Below, one piece after another: positions 30,001-36,981 of a stretch of DNA of 64,000 nucleotides (the first letter of the stretch is position 1; the number at the start of each line of letters is the position of its first letter). Made by a program: the position numbers and the translations under genes. The notes under the pieces are model-generated. The model had not been told where the DNA came from and made no database searches. It saw only the letters and a list, made by a program, of their open reading frames with translations. This DNA is from Bifidobacterium breve. Its GTDB lineage: Bacteria; Actinomycetota; Actinomycetes; Nanopelagicales; Nanopelagicaceae. Location: the NCBI GenBank assembly GCA_945885625.1, contig CAMCYS010000004.1:17825-81824 (forward strand), written 5' to 3'.

Positions 30001-31736
30001 GAACTGCTGGTTCTGCCTATTCGATGATCCCAACTTCAACTGGTGGATCTTCACCAAAAACATTTGCAATTTCTAGTGGAACGCTTCCAGCCGGATTAAC
30101 TATTGACCCCGCGACTGGCGAAGTAAGTGGAACACCAACAGCTGCCGGTACATCAACAATTACGATTACCGTTACTGGTGCAGATGGAGTAACTGCGAAT
30201 TTAACTCTGGCGATCTCAATTGCGGCAGCATATGTTGCACCAGCTCCGGCCCCAACCCCACCACCAGCGCCGGCTCCTGCACCAGCTCCAGCCCCAACGC
30301 CACCACCTGCTCCAGTAACAGTTGCGCCAACTGTTACTTCTTCAGGCGTCCCGATCGGAACTCCAATGGCCGGCATATCTTTGAGCGCAAATACCTTATT
30401 TACGGGCACTCCAGCCCCAACCATCACTTATCAATGGTTACTTTGCCTTTCACCAACTGATGTAAACACCTGCATTGAAGTTGGTGGCGCAACCGGGTCA
30501 ACTTATTCTGCTCGTGCTGCAGATATCGGAAGTTATGTACGATTGAAAGCAACTGCGACAAATAGCGCTGGCACAGTTACTGACATTTCAGCAGCAAGCG
30601 GCCCAATTGTGGCAGCCGCAACTATTACGGCGCCAACATCTGGCTTAAATGGGATAACTGGAACGGCCTATTCATTACCGCTGAATATTTCTGGTGGCAA
30701 AGTGCCAATCACTTTTGCGATCACTAATGGGGCGCTACCTGCAGGACTAACAATTGATCCAGCCACTGGAAAAATTAGTGGCACTCCAACTGGTAGCGGC
30801 ACTTACACCTTCACAGTAACTGCTACTGATGCCAACGGTGTTAGAACGTCAGTAACTCTAGCGATCACAATTAACAAGCCAGTTGTTGAGTATTCGATCG
30901 AGAACTTTGCCTACGCCCTGACTGGCACTGCAGCAACGCTCTCTTGGAAAGCAATAGATGTTCCGGCAATTATTGAAATCACCGCATCTGATGGAACAAA
31001 GCAGAATTTAACAGTTGCAGCTGGCGTCGGCCAAGTAGTTGTCTCAAATCTTGAGCCAGGCTTTGCTTACTCGGCAACTGCGACACCTAATGCCGCAGTA
31101 AATAGTGGATCTTCCAAATCTTTATCATTTGGTATCGCGCCTCGTGATCCTTCAAATCTTCAAGTAACAGACTCAGGTGCAAATCTGAAAGTGACTTGGA
31201 CAGGAGCTGCAGGTTCTGCCCAGTATCGAATTGCCTTAGTTGCTGAAGGAAAACCAATTCAAGTATTTACAACTAGCGATACCAATATTGTGATTCCAGC
31301 AGACTTGGCGGTTGGCTATACCGTGTCAGTTGTTGCACTTGGTGCTGGTGAATTGAAATCGAATGCAGTTTCAGGTCAGTTCACTCCGAAGGCGGCTCCA
31401 ACACCAACCCCATCGCCTTCAGCAACTCCTACGCCAACACCGACCCCAACACCTTCAGCAACTCCTACGCCAAAACCTTCAGCAACTCCGAAACCAACTA
31501 TTTCTCCTACCCCAAAGCCGACGGTTACTCCGAAACCAACAGTGACGCCAAAAGCAACAGCAACACCAAAGCCAACCGTTAAACCAAAGGTGACAGCAAC
31601 ACCAAAGCCAACCGTTAAACCAAAGGCGACAAATAAGCCATCGATTGCTCCAACAACCGATAGTTCAAAAGTAAAAGTAAATAATTTAAAGCCTGGTCAA
31701 AAGATCAAGGTAACTGTGAAAGTCAAGGTGAAGTAA
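21003..31736 (+). CDS. Giant secreted surface protein: glycine-rich, InlB B-type, Fn3-like and Ig/He_PIG-like repeats, Pro/Thr/Lys-rich C-terminus
   Basis: 10.7-kb ORF with signal peptide; about 15 GWNTAADGSG...LYAQW repeats; about 8 Fn3-like repeats; LPAGLTIDPATGEVSGTP x2; PTPTPSATPTPKP tail. GTG at 21003 after AGAGG chosen; ORF track starts at 20982. Confidence 0.92.
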   Translation: MNLVWRRKKKIHARPKLATLLATTLISGLFVSIPMPAIAAACNPTSTTASNGDTILTFTTVGTCDWTVPAEATQAQVLIVAGGGGGGDSRDYQTGGGGGGGGYFQANNLAIYGSIAVSVGAGGTGGANSATSNSTSTSRGSAGGDSSFGTLKVGGGGGGNSWNYTLGAAAMSGTGGASYLTGGNGGGARSRPNPSAATQSGGSGGTHSSSGILFLETTLTGTAGAAGNNSNSGDYGTGGVGGSIASANRTSSISGSSYVYSHGGTFKWSTGAQTYGSGGDTNYLGATDGNGGGAGFQGIVIVRYSQPPAGTSVLSFNANGGTGSDASSVLTTGTAGVVPSSTNIRRAGFEFNGWNTVANGSGDPYALGAPITISANTILYAQWIRIPGPSCAAGVGKGGVQAATLELARGGHGCVGISYKQSNGTYTTITFNYTGADQSWTSPDGATSLTFFLIGAGGGSSTLSGSGSGGSAGFSIGTYAVSAQTTFKIIVGQGGYSLGNVSTYGGGGAGGGAEGGYGSGGGRSAIRLGTGSTDLITAGGGGGGGYNNFCGGGGGGNVGGDAAKRNSVDGGGGTQIAGGVGGYSINNLPGTVGSAYQGGTGRDGSGGGGGGYFGGGGGGDNAGGGGGSGFIGGAGITNGSTVAGTCGTVGNSAAFVFSITYDGNQNTGGTAPSGIEINALTSTTAATNSGSLTRTGFTPAGWNTRADGAGTNYPFGSAITPSGDTTLYAQWNSTITYNGNGQTSLISTVPAPTTAKGSSNTILAAPTTLLRTNFVFDGWNTAANGSGTSYASGLTTYSSTGSTTLYAQWKAVITFNGNTNSAGSAPTIVNTTTSTITLPGNTGSLAKTGYSFSGWNTAADGSGTTFAVDTSYTVTGTTTLYAAWTPSNTGLTPNFKADTTAPIGVLASTAYVINNVYAGTTNDLILSDLPDKIQIIASVASGTLAITTTTNLTLPTGYQSTLSTAAARISFIGNVTDVNAALATLRYTAAATAASGNITVIAAYIGLAGTFRYNTTTPVDFSNQFPALTRTIAIGALVAPTAPTLATASDTGTLNNDKITNDNTPTINLGGLTVGATVTLTATPASGPAVTCTFVAQSTSSSCTFATMLDGTYSIAATQTLGGTTTGASTALANVKIDTVRPTVTLSSTSITSGGNSLATPTAPSKNYNISATFTEVVNGFVIGDVTKNTESTGWSITTTALSTSALAAYTFNVANTTGAGNAAGKLYLSVAEGVASDVAGNTNVATTSSFIINTVIQLTLTNEYQAGINPVVGGNNATVAQTTSGQALDISGQAGVTRANHTFAGWSLVTTNGSGAVIPSPFIPTVPVKLYSSWTPNNYVVTYNANGGNGAPATVSQSFNYGGTALVPSAIGTLNRTGYRFDGWSTTQVASGTIYSNPNDTSIVGTTTKTYSPTASIILYAKWTALPFAVSFNANGGAGTKPNLAIVAGTASTIVTNTEITRAGYTFTGWNTAADNTGTTYGNTGTITAYSNVVLYAIWVIKAPAVPTVSATAGNGEATISITSSLLGTSTNGAPASFTITALDSSGAALSPAKTCTVITPATSCVITGLSNTVGYKFSATATNAGGTSTAGAASTTVTPAGFGVTYNVAANGGTTATASATFNAGTPLVLPAATRNGYTFAGWYSAASGGTLIGPAGGAYSPTATAIVYATWTAITYAITYNGNGNTSGATPANGAYTSGGTNYSILGANTLVKTGYDFAGWNTAADGSGTDYAAAATYSISANLNLFAKWTATNYTVTYSLNSATTGTLPTQGTKTIGQTFQLAAATGITKTDFTFGGWSDGTNTYTAGTNYTVGTANVTLTAVWVATYIITYDKNGATTGTAPALTSYVTGATGITLAAAGDLLKSGYTFDGWSTTPTGTAVSSPYTVSANTTLYAKWALSTININFAAGTANAAPASPVALPTNTSATFGSLYQLPNSSTASVSAGGNVYVFSGWSDGSATYQPGSQYRMTANVPTFTAQWNRVYDVRYVLGGGTSTDANIANTDSECVTLGLCTDGQIIETSIAPTRTGYDFAGWVDQSGETVAAASSYTVRDDHYILFATWTFKSYNIIFDAQTGSGAPAIQTGNLGQIVSLSATAPTPPAGQNFLGWNTAADGSGNSYGAGAQLILGADNVTLYAQYAAATIIVIYIGTLTSGSLPAAQSAASGSSIQLAAGTGFTRTGYNFAGWSDGSQVIAASTSYQMPVVNTQLTAQWTVALPNTPAAPTAVAGDGNAVVTVNPGTGSGGDVVSYTITASPGGASCTVYAPALTCTISPLPNNTTYTFTTTATNATGTTSSSPASTSAKPLAKPDAPSSVIVTASNGAATVSFTAPENSAESAPTKYTITSSPAGGSCELTAPFPNPLACNITGLTNGTAYTFTVVAENALFTSDASTASLAATPKTLPGAPGISASSSASGTATITVTAPASNGGSAITGYTVTSSPGGFTCTVAPSANPLACDISTLVNGTSYTFTAVATNIVGDSIASSASTSLIPQGPASAPTTISAAAGDAKATITFSGAVTNGSTITGYTVQAYDSNGSAVDGSTCTVTTSTGGGSCEVTGLANGSSYTFKAVTNSTANGSSLTSAASIATSAIMPASAPDAPTDLEVTSGTGKVTVTWTEPSANGSVILSYTVQAYDASGNAVAGATCTAIAPAVTCDVSTSLVAGNNYTFKVIATNAIGPSSASTASPAAAINAAPSVPLSVTAIAGNALATPSWDPPANINGSAITGYTATAYDANNVARGTCTSVAPDTTCEITGLTNGAPYTFKVTATNGIGTSLASLASAAVIPSTVPNPPTAVSAAPLDGGATVSFTAPVNNGGSAITGYLIIASNGVTGTGATSPLNISGLDNGTAYTFTVKALNINGESIASVASTSVTPAAIVPPTVSTEAKPTGVPYTGSTLTAALTFTGAPNPTVTYQWVACTLETDPSTCTDIAGATSTTFTLTSAQVGKYLAVKGTATNTGGSITEISPVTDLATAALTIAAPNSGINGTAGSAYSMIPTSTGGSSPKTFAISSGTLPAGLTIDPATGEVSGTPTAAGTSTITITVTGADGVTANLTLAISIAAAYVAPAPAPTPPPAPAPAPAPAPTPPPAPVTVAPTVTSSGVPIGTPMAGISLSANTLFTGTPAPTITYQWLLCLSPTDVNTCIEVGGATGSTYSARAADIGSYVRLKATATNSAGTVTDISAASGPIVAAATITAPTSGLNGITGTAYSLPLNISGGKVPITFAITNGALPAGLTIDPATGKISGTPTGSGTYTFTVTATDANGVRTSVTLAITINKPVVEYSIENFAYALTGTAATLSWKAIDVPAIIEITASDGTKQNLTVAAGVGQVVVSNLEPGFAYSATATPNAAVNSGSSKSLSFGIAPRDPSNLQVTDSGANLKVTWTGAAGSAQYRIALVAEGKPIQVFTTSDTNIVIPADLAVGYTVSVVALGAGELKSNAVSGQFTPKAAPTPTPSPSATPTPTPTPTPSATPTPKPSATPKPTISPTPKPTVTPKPTVTPKATATPKPTVKPKVTATPKPTVKPKATNKPSIAPTTDSSKVKVNNLKPGQKIKVTVKVKVK
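31557..31628 (+). repeat. 36-bp tandem repeat, two copies, in the giant gene's 3' end
   Basis: ACAGCAACACCAAAGCCAACCGTTAAACCAAAGG[T/C]G repeated at 31557-31592 and 31593-31628. Confidence 0.85.
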
Positions 31737-33421
31737 TGCGTAAAATCCTTTTACTGATTTTGCTATTTCTTAATCTGTCAGTCTTGCCAAGTTGGTCTGC
31801 CGATGAAGTTATCATTGATCGGATATCAGTAGCAGAGGCCGAAGACTTGGATATTCAGATTCCTAATGATGTGCCACCAGGATTTCACTCAGTTGAAATT
31901 GAAGTTTATGATGAGAGCAAAACACTTAGTAAACAGGAGATTGTTTTCTGTAAAAATTTGGAAGGTGAAGTTCGCTGGGATAACATTTGTCCTGATGTTA
32001 CCGAACTGTGGGCATATGAAGATTTAATGAAAATCAAAGAGCGAGAGAAGCTGCCTGCTTATAGCCCAGCTCAAGAACCAGAGAAATCAAGAGATTTACA
32101 AGTAGCAGCATTCGCCGCCCTTGCTGCTCTAACTGTTGCAGGGTCTGCTAAAGAGAAGAAGAGCAGAGAGAACGAAGAGCCATCAGAGGGCGAAGATAGA
32201 GAGCAAGAGGATCTTGCCTCAGTTGATTCTGGAAAATTAGCCTTAATCAAGCGTGACCCTGGTCGAGGCGATCTCTCTAGGACTTGGCAGAATCCATATA
32301 CCGATGAGAGTGATTATCTCTTTGTTGCAGCAGCCTATAAAGCTTCAGGTTATTCCCCATTACTGGCTCGCACCTTGGCTGATGGCAGTTATTTGCGCTC
32401 TATTTTGGGCTCTTTTGCTGGATTCCTATATCCAATATCAGTGCTTTTGGGTCTCGTCGCACTGATTGATGTTGGGGCGCAAGCGATGGCACCAGCACTA
32501 GCCATTATTTTGGCAATTGTTGTAGTTGGTATTCTCGATGCTTTTGCTGGCTTTACCGCGGCAGCCATCTTCTTCTTAGGCGTCTTCATTACCGGGCACA
32601 TGGGAACTCGACATGAACTACTAACGGTTGCGGGACTAATGGTTATCTTCTTTGCGCCAGCACTTCTTGCTAGCGCAGTCCGTCCATTACGTAGATTAGT
32701 AAGCAACGGCGAAGAGGGCTGGGAAAGAATTACCGACTACGCACTAGCAATTCTATTAACTGGCTGGGCAGTCGAAAAAATGGTTAATGCGCTAAATGGT
32801 TTAGCATCCGTGCAGCTAGCAATCACTTACCAAGCAACCACAATCGCTATCTGGTCTGCAGTGTTAGTTGGAATCCGAATCGCACTTGAAGATCTTTCGA
32901 CATACCATTATCCAGTTCGCTTACAAGCGGTTACTGCTGAATTACAAGATCCAGATCAGTATCAGAAGATTGTTTCTCTGATGATCAAAACCTTCATCTT
33001 CATCATGCTTGCTGCACCGTTTGTAGGCTTTAATATTCAGTTGATTCTGGGAACAGCGCTTTTTGTCTTCCCAAGTGTCGCAAGCATGACATTTGTCAAT
33101 AAGTTACCAAAGGTCCCAAATATTCACTGGCTCGTACCAAAGGGCGCCTTCAAAATTGTTGCGATGGTCTTTGTCGGCTTCATATTCTCTAACTGGGTGC
33201 AGAGTCAATTCAATAATCCGCAAACCTTCCTTAAGTGGAGTTTTGTGATTCTAACTTTCCCAGGAATCTTCTTCGCAATTCTGGGTTGGATTGCTAAGGC
33301 ACCCGAGAAGAGCTGGCGCTCAAACAAGAACGGTCAGATCGCATACCGAATTCTCGGTGTTGTGGTATTCCTATTGGTTGTTCAGATTGTGCGCGGAGTC
33401 GACCTGACCAGTTGGCTCTAA
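31736..33421 (+). CDS. Uncharacterised polytopic membrane protein with signal peptide and N-terminal exported domain
   Basis: TAATG 1-bp overlap with the giant gene; signal peptide, charged linker, then many hydrophobic segments. Confidence 0.85.
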   Translation: MRKILLLILLFLNLSVLPSWSADEVIIDRISVAEAEDLDIQIPNDVPPGFHSVEIEVYDESKTLSKQEIVFCKNLEGEVRWDNICPDVTELWAYEDLMKIKEREKLPAYSPAQEPEKSRDLQVAAFAALAALTVAGSAKEKKSRENEEPSEGEDREQEDLASVDSGKLALIKRDPGRGDLSRTWQNPYTDESDYLFVAAAYKASGYSPLLARTLADGSYLRSILGSFAGFLYPISVLLGLVALIDVGAQAMAPALAIILAIVVVGILDAFAGFTAAAIFFLGVFITGHMGTRHELLTVAGLMVIFFAPALLASAVRPLRRLVSNGEEGWERITDYALAILLTGWAVEKMVNALNGLASVQLAITYQATTIAIWSAVLVGIRIALEDLSTYHYPVRLQAVTAELQDPDQYQKIVSLMIKTFIFIMLAAPFVGFNIQLILGTALFVFPSVASMTFVNKLPKVPNIHWLVPKGAFKIVAMVFVGFIFSNWVQSQFNNPQTFLKWSFVILTFPGIFFAILGWIAKAPEKSWRSNKNGQIAYRILGVVVFLLVVQIVRGVDLTSWL

Positions 33422-33441
33422 ATCCATTGATTACTGGGGTT

Positions 33442-34266
33442 CTACTTCATAAACAAGGCGTTTAGACGCCTGGTTGTGAAGAATAAACCAACACAAATCA
33501 TCACCATAAAGTAAGTGAAATTAACTAATATGTTGATTCCAAATTCCCCGCTCATGGCTCGCGTCACCAATTCAATAGCCTGTCGCAACGGCAAGGCTTT
33601 GATTATCGCTTGTGCCCAACCTGGGAAAACGGTTAGCGGATAGAAAGCACCAGAGAACAAGAACATTGGGAGTAAGAAAATTTCAAAGAAGTTCATCTGA
33701 TGATGTGACTTCATGAAAGAAGTAATTGCCATGCCAAATGAAGCGAATCCAAAAGCCACAATAATGGCTGCCGGAATCGCTAGGAGTGCCCACCACGAAG
33801 TAACCAGACCTAAGCCAGCGATTACCGCCGTAAAAGCTGTTGCGTAAATTCCACCGCGCATTAGCGCCCAGGCTATTTCGCCCAGGGCAACATCTAGTGG
33901 CCCAAGCGAGGTTGCCAACATAGCCTTGTAAAGGCGGCTTTCATTTAGTTTGAAAAATACATTCCAGGTTGAATCAAGCATCGCGCCATTCATAGCACTT
34001 GTTGCTAATAACCCCGGAGCGATATAAGCAGCGTAAGAGATGTCACCGCCAGGTGTCGAGATATTGCCTACGAGTTCGCCAATGCCATATCCAAAAGAGA
34101 GCAGGTAAAGAACTGGCTCAAAGAAGCCACTTACTACGGCAATCCAGGCAGATGACTTAAAAGAAAGCCAGTTTCTAAGCAATACTTGCTGAGGTCGACC
34201 GGCGTAATATTTTTCGCCGAATTTTCCGATCCGACCTTCAGAGAGTTCTACAGCGTTGGATCTCAT
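33442..34266 (-). CDS. ABC-2 type transporter permease
   Basis: FFEIFLLPMFLFSGAFYPLTVFP motif, multiple TMs, operon with ATPase. Confidence 0.88.
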   Translation of the reverse strand: MRSNAVELSEGRIGKFGEKYYAGRPQQVLLRNWLSFKSSAWIAVVSGFFEPVLYLLSFGYGIGELVGNISTPGGDISYAAYIAPGLLATSAMNGAMLDSTWNVFFKLNESRLYKAMLATSLGPLDVALGEIAWALMRGGIYATAFTAVIAGLGLVTSWWALLAIPAAIIVAFGFASFGMAITSFMKSHHQMNFFEIFLLPMFLFSGAFYPLTVFPGWAQAIIKALPLRQAIELVTRAMSGEFGINILVNFTYFMVMICVGLFFTTRRLNALFMK

Positions 34267-35067
34267 TTACTTCTCTAACCTTTTAGCAAAAACTCGAGCA
34301 GATAAGAACAACCCAACTGCAACCATGGTGCTCAGTACGCCAAGATGAGTGAAAAGTTGTAAACCGGATAGCGGGTAGTCATAAGTCAGATAGCGACCAA
34401 GTTCAGTAGCGTGCCAAAGCGGCGAGATCCAGCCGAAAAATTGCAAGAAAATCGGCATTTGGGTGAGTGGGTAGAAGGTGCCCGAGAAGAGAAACATCGG
34501 GATCATGATGAAACGACCAACCAGGGTGAAGAAGAAGTTTTCATTTTCGATTTTGGCAGCTAATGCCAGCATCACAGCAGCCATCGAAGCTCCTGCTAAT
34601 AGCGCTGCTGGCATTGCCAGCCAAGCGGTATCTGACTCAAGCGCGCCAAATAAATAGAGCACGATCCAGTAAATAACTATCGAGACAATAGCGCGAGCCA
34701 TTGCCGCCAGAAAAATACCTAAAGATATTTGTCGGGCGGTTAGTGGCGTAGAACGCATACCGAAGAAAGTACGGTTCCATTTAAATCCATCCATAACTGG
34801 GAAAATTACTTCATCACTACTTCCTTGAATCGCGGCACTTGCGAGTAATGCCGGTGCTAAGAAAGTTAAGTAACTCACGCCGTTAACACCATTGTTGGCA
34901 TCAATCAAGGAACCGACACCTATACCGATAGAAACCAGATAAAGCGTTGGATTAATTACGGCTGCAAACAAAATAATGCCAGCCCACTTGAGCATGTTTC
35001 GAATCCGGGCTTCAGCTACATGAAATGAACCAAACCTAGAAACTTTACGAATATTGGCACTCATCAT
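34267..35067 (-). CDS. ABC-2 type transporter permease
   Basis: FIMIPMFLFSGTFYPLTQMP, multiple TMs. Confidence 0.88.
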   Translation of the reverse strand: MMSANIRKVSRFGSFHVAEARIRNMLKWAGIILFAAVINPTLYLVSIGIGVGSLIDANNGVNGVSYLTFLAPALLASAAIQGSSDEVIFPVMDGFKWNRTFFGMRSTPLTARQISLGIFLAAMARAIVSIVIYWIVLYLFGALESDTAWLAMPAALLAGASMAAVMLALAAKIENENFFFTLVGRFIMIPMFLFSGTFYPLTQMPIFLQFFGWISPLWHATELGRYLTYDYPLSGLQLFTHLGVLSTMVAVGLFLSARVFAKRLEK

Positions 35068-35990
35068 TCAACCAAGGAGCGACCGGTGAGGCGAAGGAAT
35101 ACATCTTCCAGAGAACTGCGTCGTACTAGTGAAGTATTTGGATGAATTCCTTTTGCCGTAATCTGTTCGAGGAGCTGTTCACCATCTGTGGCATATAGCA
35201 ATATCCGATCAGGAAGAACTTCGATGCGATCGGCAAGCGGCCGAAGCACATCAACCATTTCTTGATTGCGATCAGAGCCAAAGCGAACTTCAAGTACTTC
35301 TTTGGTTGAGTAATCTTTAATTAGCTGGGCCGGACTATCTTCAGCCATGATCTTGCCTTTATCCATCACGATTAAACGATCACAAAGTTGTTCGGCTTCA
35401 TCCATGTAGTGAGTTGTAATAAGTAAAGTCACGCCTTGTTCTTTCAGGCGGAATAAACGATCCCAGAGAATGTGGCGCGCTTGGGGGTCTAATCCGGTAG
35501 TTGGTTCATCGAGCATCAAAATGTCAGGCTCGCTAACCAGAGATCTAGCGATAGTCAGACGTCTTTTCATGCCACCGCTTAGCGCCTCGACTTTTGTGTC
35601 TTTCTTCTCTTCGAGTTGTGCGAATTCAAGAAGCTCAGGAATCTTTCTATTAATAAAACTAGATGATAGACCGAAATAGCGACCATAGATGAAAATGTTT
35701 TCGGAAACCGTTAATTCGTTATCTAAGTTATCTTGTTGTGGAACTACACCTAAGTGTGCACGAATCTGTGGTCCATGTACTTCAGGGTCTTTTCCAAGAA
35801 TTGTTAACGTGCCAGAGGTTCGCACCGAAGTGGCACCAATAATTCGCATGGTTGTTGATTTTCCAGCCCCATTAGGCCCCAAGAAACCGAATGACTCTCC
35901 TTTGGCGACATCAAAATCAATGCCATCGACGGCAATAAAGTCACCATAGGTTTTAGTTAGCCCGCGAGCGACAATTAATTTTTCCGACAC
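35064..35990 (-). CDS. ABC-2 transporter ATP-binding protein
   Basis: GFLGPNGAGKSTTMR, LSGGMKRRL, DILMLDEPTTGLDP. Confidence 0.93.
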   Translation of the reverse strand: MSEKLIVARGLTKTYGDFIAVDGIDFDVAKGESFGFLGPNGAGKSTTMRIIGATSVRTSGTLTILGKDPEVHGPQIRAHLGVVPQQDNLDNELTVSENIFIYGRYFGLSSSFINRKIPELLEFAQLEEKKDTKVEALSGGMKRRLTIARSLVSEPDILMLDEPTTGLDPQARHILWDRLFRLKEQGVTLLITTHYMDEAEQLCDRLIVMDKGKIMAEDSPAQLIKDYSTKEVLEVRFGSDRNQEMVDVLRPLADRIEVLPDRILLYATDGEQLLEQITAKGIHPNTSLVRRSSLEDVFLRLTGRSLVE

Positions 35991-36075
35991 ATCTAATTCT
36001 ATTGAATATCCTGAGAATTTAGTAATTCGAGGTGGTGATACCTGAAATTTAGTTGTAATTGCCTAGAATAACGGG

Positions 36076-36981
36076 GTGAATAGCTCATCTGAAATTTTAA
36101 AAGCTCTAGAAAATGAGTCTATCGAGATTCTTCGCGAGACGGCAGCCGCATTTAGAAAACCAGTATTGCTATATTCGATTGGAAAAGATTCAGCCGTTTT
36201 GCTTCATCTGGCTGCGAAGGCTTTTTATCCAGCTCCTATTCCATTTCCAGTAATGCACATAGATACCACTTGGAAATTCAAAGAGATGATTTCTTTCCGT
36301 GAGGAAATGGTGTTGAAGTACGGTCTTAATTTAATTACTCATACCAATAAAGCTGGAGTCGAAGAAAATATTACCCCCTTCACCACGGGCATTTCTGAGT
36401 ACACCCGAGTTATGAAGACTGTGGCACTAAGACAAGCGCTAGATATGAACAATTTTGATGCGGCAATTGGTGGTTCGCGAAGAGATGAAGAGCGCAGTCG
36501 CGCCAAAGAACGCATTTTTAGTGTTCGCGAGTCTGGGCATCGCTGGGATCCAAGGCAGCAGAGGCCCGAACTTTGGCGAACCTACAACCCTCGCATAACT
36601 CCAGAGCAGTCAATGCGTGTTTTCCCATTATCAGATTGGACTGAGTTAGATATCTGGAACTACATCTTGTTAAATGATGTGCCAGTCAATCCGCTGTATT
36701 TTGCTAAGGAGCGCCCGGTTGTTTTTCGTGGCGAGCAAATGATCATGGTCGACGATGAACGCTTCCCTTTGATTAATGGCGAGACTCCAGTCATGCGCAA
36801 AATTAGATTTAGGACTCTTGGTTGCTACCCACTTACGGCAGCTGTTGAATCTGAAGCCACAACTATTGCCGAAATTGTTGAAGAAGTCATGAATGTTAAA
36901 TTAAGTGAGCGTGCCACTCGACTAATTGATGGCGAAAAAGAAGATTCCATGGAAAAGAAGAAGACCGAAGGGTACTTCTAA
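36076..36981 (+). CDS. cysD: Sulfate adenylyltransferase subunit 2
   Basis: [14 protein letters not shown] (PP-loop), [18 protein letters not shown]; followed by cysNC. Confidence 0.93.
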   Translation: MNSSSEILKALENESIEILRETAAAFRKPVLLYSIGKDSAVLLHLAAKAFYPAPIPFPVMHIDTTWKFKEMISFREEMVLKYGLNLITHTNKAGVEENITPFTTGISEYTRVMKTVALRQALDMNNFDAAIGGSRRDEERSRAKERIFSVRESGHRWDPRQQRPELWRTYNPRITPEQSMRVFPLSDWTELDIWNYILLNDVPVNPLYFAKERPVVFRGEQMIMVDDERFPLINGETPVMRKIRFRTLGCYPLTAAVESEATTIAEIVEEVMNVKLSERATRLIDGEKEDSMEKKKTEGYF

